Below the pieces are notes generated by a model. That model ran no database searches and was not told where the DNA came from. It saw nothing but the letters and a program-made list of their open reading frames with translations. Below, in pieces: positions 4,733-5,236 of a stretch of DNA of 5,236 nt. The DNA is taken from the NCBI GenBank assembly GCA_021782195.1, contig JAJXVI010000229.1:1-5236 (forward strand). The letters run 5' to 3'. Position 1 is the stretch's first letter. Every line of letters starts with the position of its first letter. Source of the stretch: a bacterium. Lineage in GTDB: Bacteria; Vulcanimicrobiota; Xenobia; RGZZ01. The translations under genes and the position numbers were made by a program.

Positions 4733-5236
4733 ATGAAGACCCTGACCAACGAGGTGCCGTGCTGGTGGCGACCGCATGGATCCCTTTCGTCTACTACAGG
4801 CCCGTTTTCCAGCAGCCTCGCTGACGCGCTGCTCGATGTGGGGCGCCGTATTGTGGTCGTCGAGACCGGCGGTGAACTTGCCCTTGCCCGAGGTGGCGTG
4901 CTGTTCGAGGACGCTGGCCCACCGCGTGCGGATTCGTGCGCGGTGCGTGCCGTTGTGCCCGCACTGTGCCCGTGGCAGCTCGGAGATCCGGGCTTCTTGC
5001 AATCCCACCGTCTTCGCTACCCGTACGTGGCGGGTGCCATGGCCAACGGAATCTCCTCGGTGGAGATGGTCTGCCGCATGGCCGAGGTAGGCATGCTCGC
5101 GTTCTTTGGGGCTGCCGGACTTGAACCTGACCGTGTCGAACAGGCGATTGAGCAGATTTCAAAGACGGTGGGGAGCCGCTCATTCGGATCCAACCTGATT
5201 CACAGCCCTTCGGAACCAGGCCTCGAGGACCGCATT
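4733..5236 (+). CDS. pfaD: PfaD-family trans-acting enoyl reductase (partial, N-terminal 168 residues)
   Basis: The frame opens at ATG 4733 behind GGAGAAG (4724-4730) and runs past the window end without a stop; full-length PfaD proteins are roughly 500-550 residues, so about a third is visible. The N-terminus has the WWRP and LLDVGRRIVVVETGGELALARGG pattern of the family. The hallmark region follows: RYPYVAGAMANGISSVEMV (95-113), MLAFFGAAGL (121-130) and FGSNLIHSPSEPGLE (151-165). PfaD homologues are FMN-binding TIM-barrel enoyl reductases related to nitronate monooxygenase and FabK. They act in trans on PfaABC-type polyunsaturated fatty acid synthases or trans-AT polyketide synthases, reducing enoyl-ACP intermediates. 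The FMN and active-site regions lie beyond the window. Location behind fab genes favours a lipid role, but the multidomain partner is not visible, so a polyketide pathway remains possible. Confidence 0.9.
   Translation, partial: MKTLTNEVPCWWRPHGSLSSTTGPFSSSLADALLDVGRRIVVVETGGELALARGGVLFEDAGPPRADSCAVRAVVPALCPWQLGDPGFLQSHRLRYPYVAGAMANGISSVEMVCRMAEVGMLAFFGAAGLEPDRVEQAIEQISKTVGSRSFGSNLIHSPSEPGLEDRI

Noticed and set aside
4093..4749. A 218-codon open frame on the - strand across the end of the secreted-protein gene and the pfaD leader
   Set aside because: The translation is low in hydrophobic order, rich in Arg/Pro/Ser, and opposes a frame with clear TonB-C-like content. No domain was recognised.
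1..5236. CRISPR arrays, tRNA or rRNA genes, insertion sequences, attachment sites
   Set aside because: No regularly spaced repeats, cloverleaf-like sequence, transposase-like protein or paired terminal repeats were seen on either strand.

Overview
The window is GC-rich bacterial DNA with every supported gene on the + strand, tightly packed and with good ribosome binding sites. It carries a fatty-acid-synthesis block followed by accessory genes and the start of a polyunsaturated-fatty-acid/polyketide-type enoyl reductase gene. The sequence does not fix the phylum. A TonB-C-like domain in a secreted protein suggests a diderm bacterium, and the PfaD-type protein suggests one that makes polyunsaturated lipids or polyketides.

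Layout: 1-189 is the 3' end of fabD (malonyl-CoA:ACP transacylase). 194-958 is fabG (3-oxoacyl-ACP reductase). After a 196-base gap containing a perfect 8-bp hairpin comes acpP (acyl carrier protein, 1155-1406). A FUN14-family small membrane protein (1411-1749) starts at a TTG 4 bases after acpP. A gamma-class carbonic anhydrase-like hexapeptide-repeat protein follows (1864-2457, GTG start). Next is a 579-residue secreted protein (2636-4375) with a copper-amine-oxidase-N-like region, low-complexity linkers and a TonB-C-like C-terminal domain. A 357-base non-coding stretch (4376-4732) holds a likely terminator and a hairpin-rich leader. The window ends inside pfaD (4733 to beyond 5236), of which the first 168 residues are visible.

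How the genes fit together: FabD loads malonyl groups onto AcpP and FabG performs the first reduction of each elongation cycle. The fabF that often follows acpP is absent here; its place is taken by the FUN14 gene and the carbonic anhydrase-like gene. PfaD homologues are flavin enoyl reductases that act in trans on PfaABC-type PUFA synthases or trans-AT polyketide synthases, so a multidomain synthase may lie downstream. The likely terminator before pfaD suggests pfaD opens a separate transcription unit. The most novel points are the domain make-up of the secreted protein, FUN14 placed behind acpP, and the possible switching RNA structure in front of pfaD.
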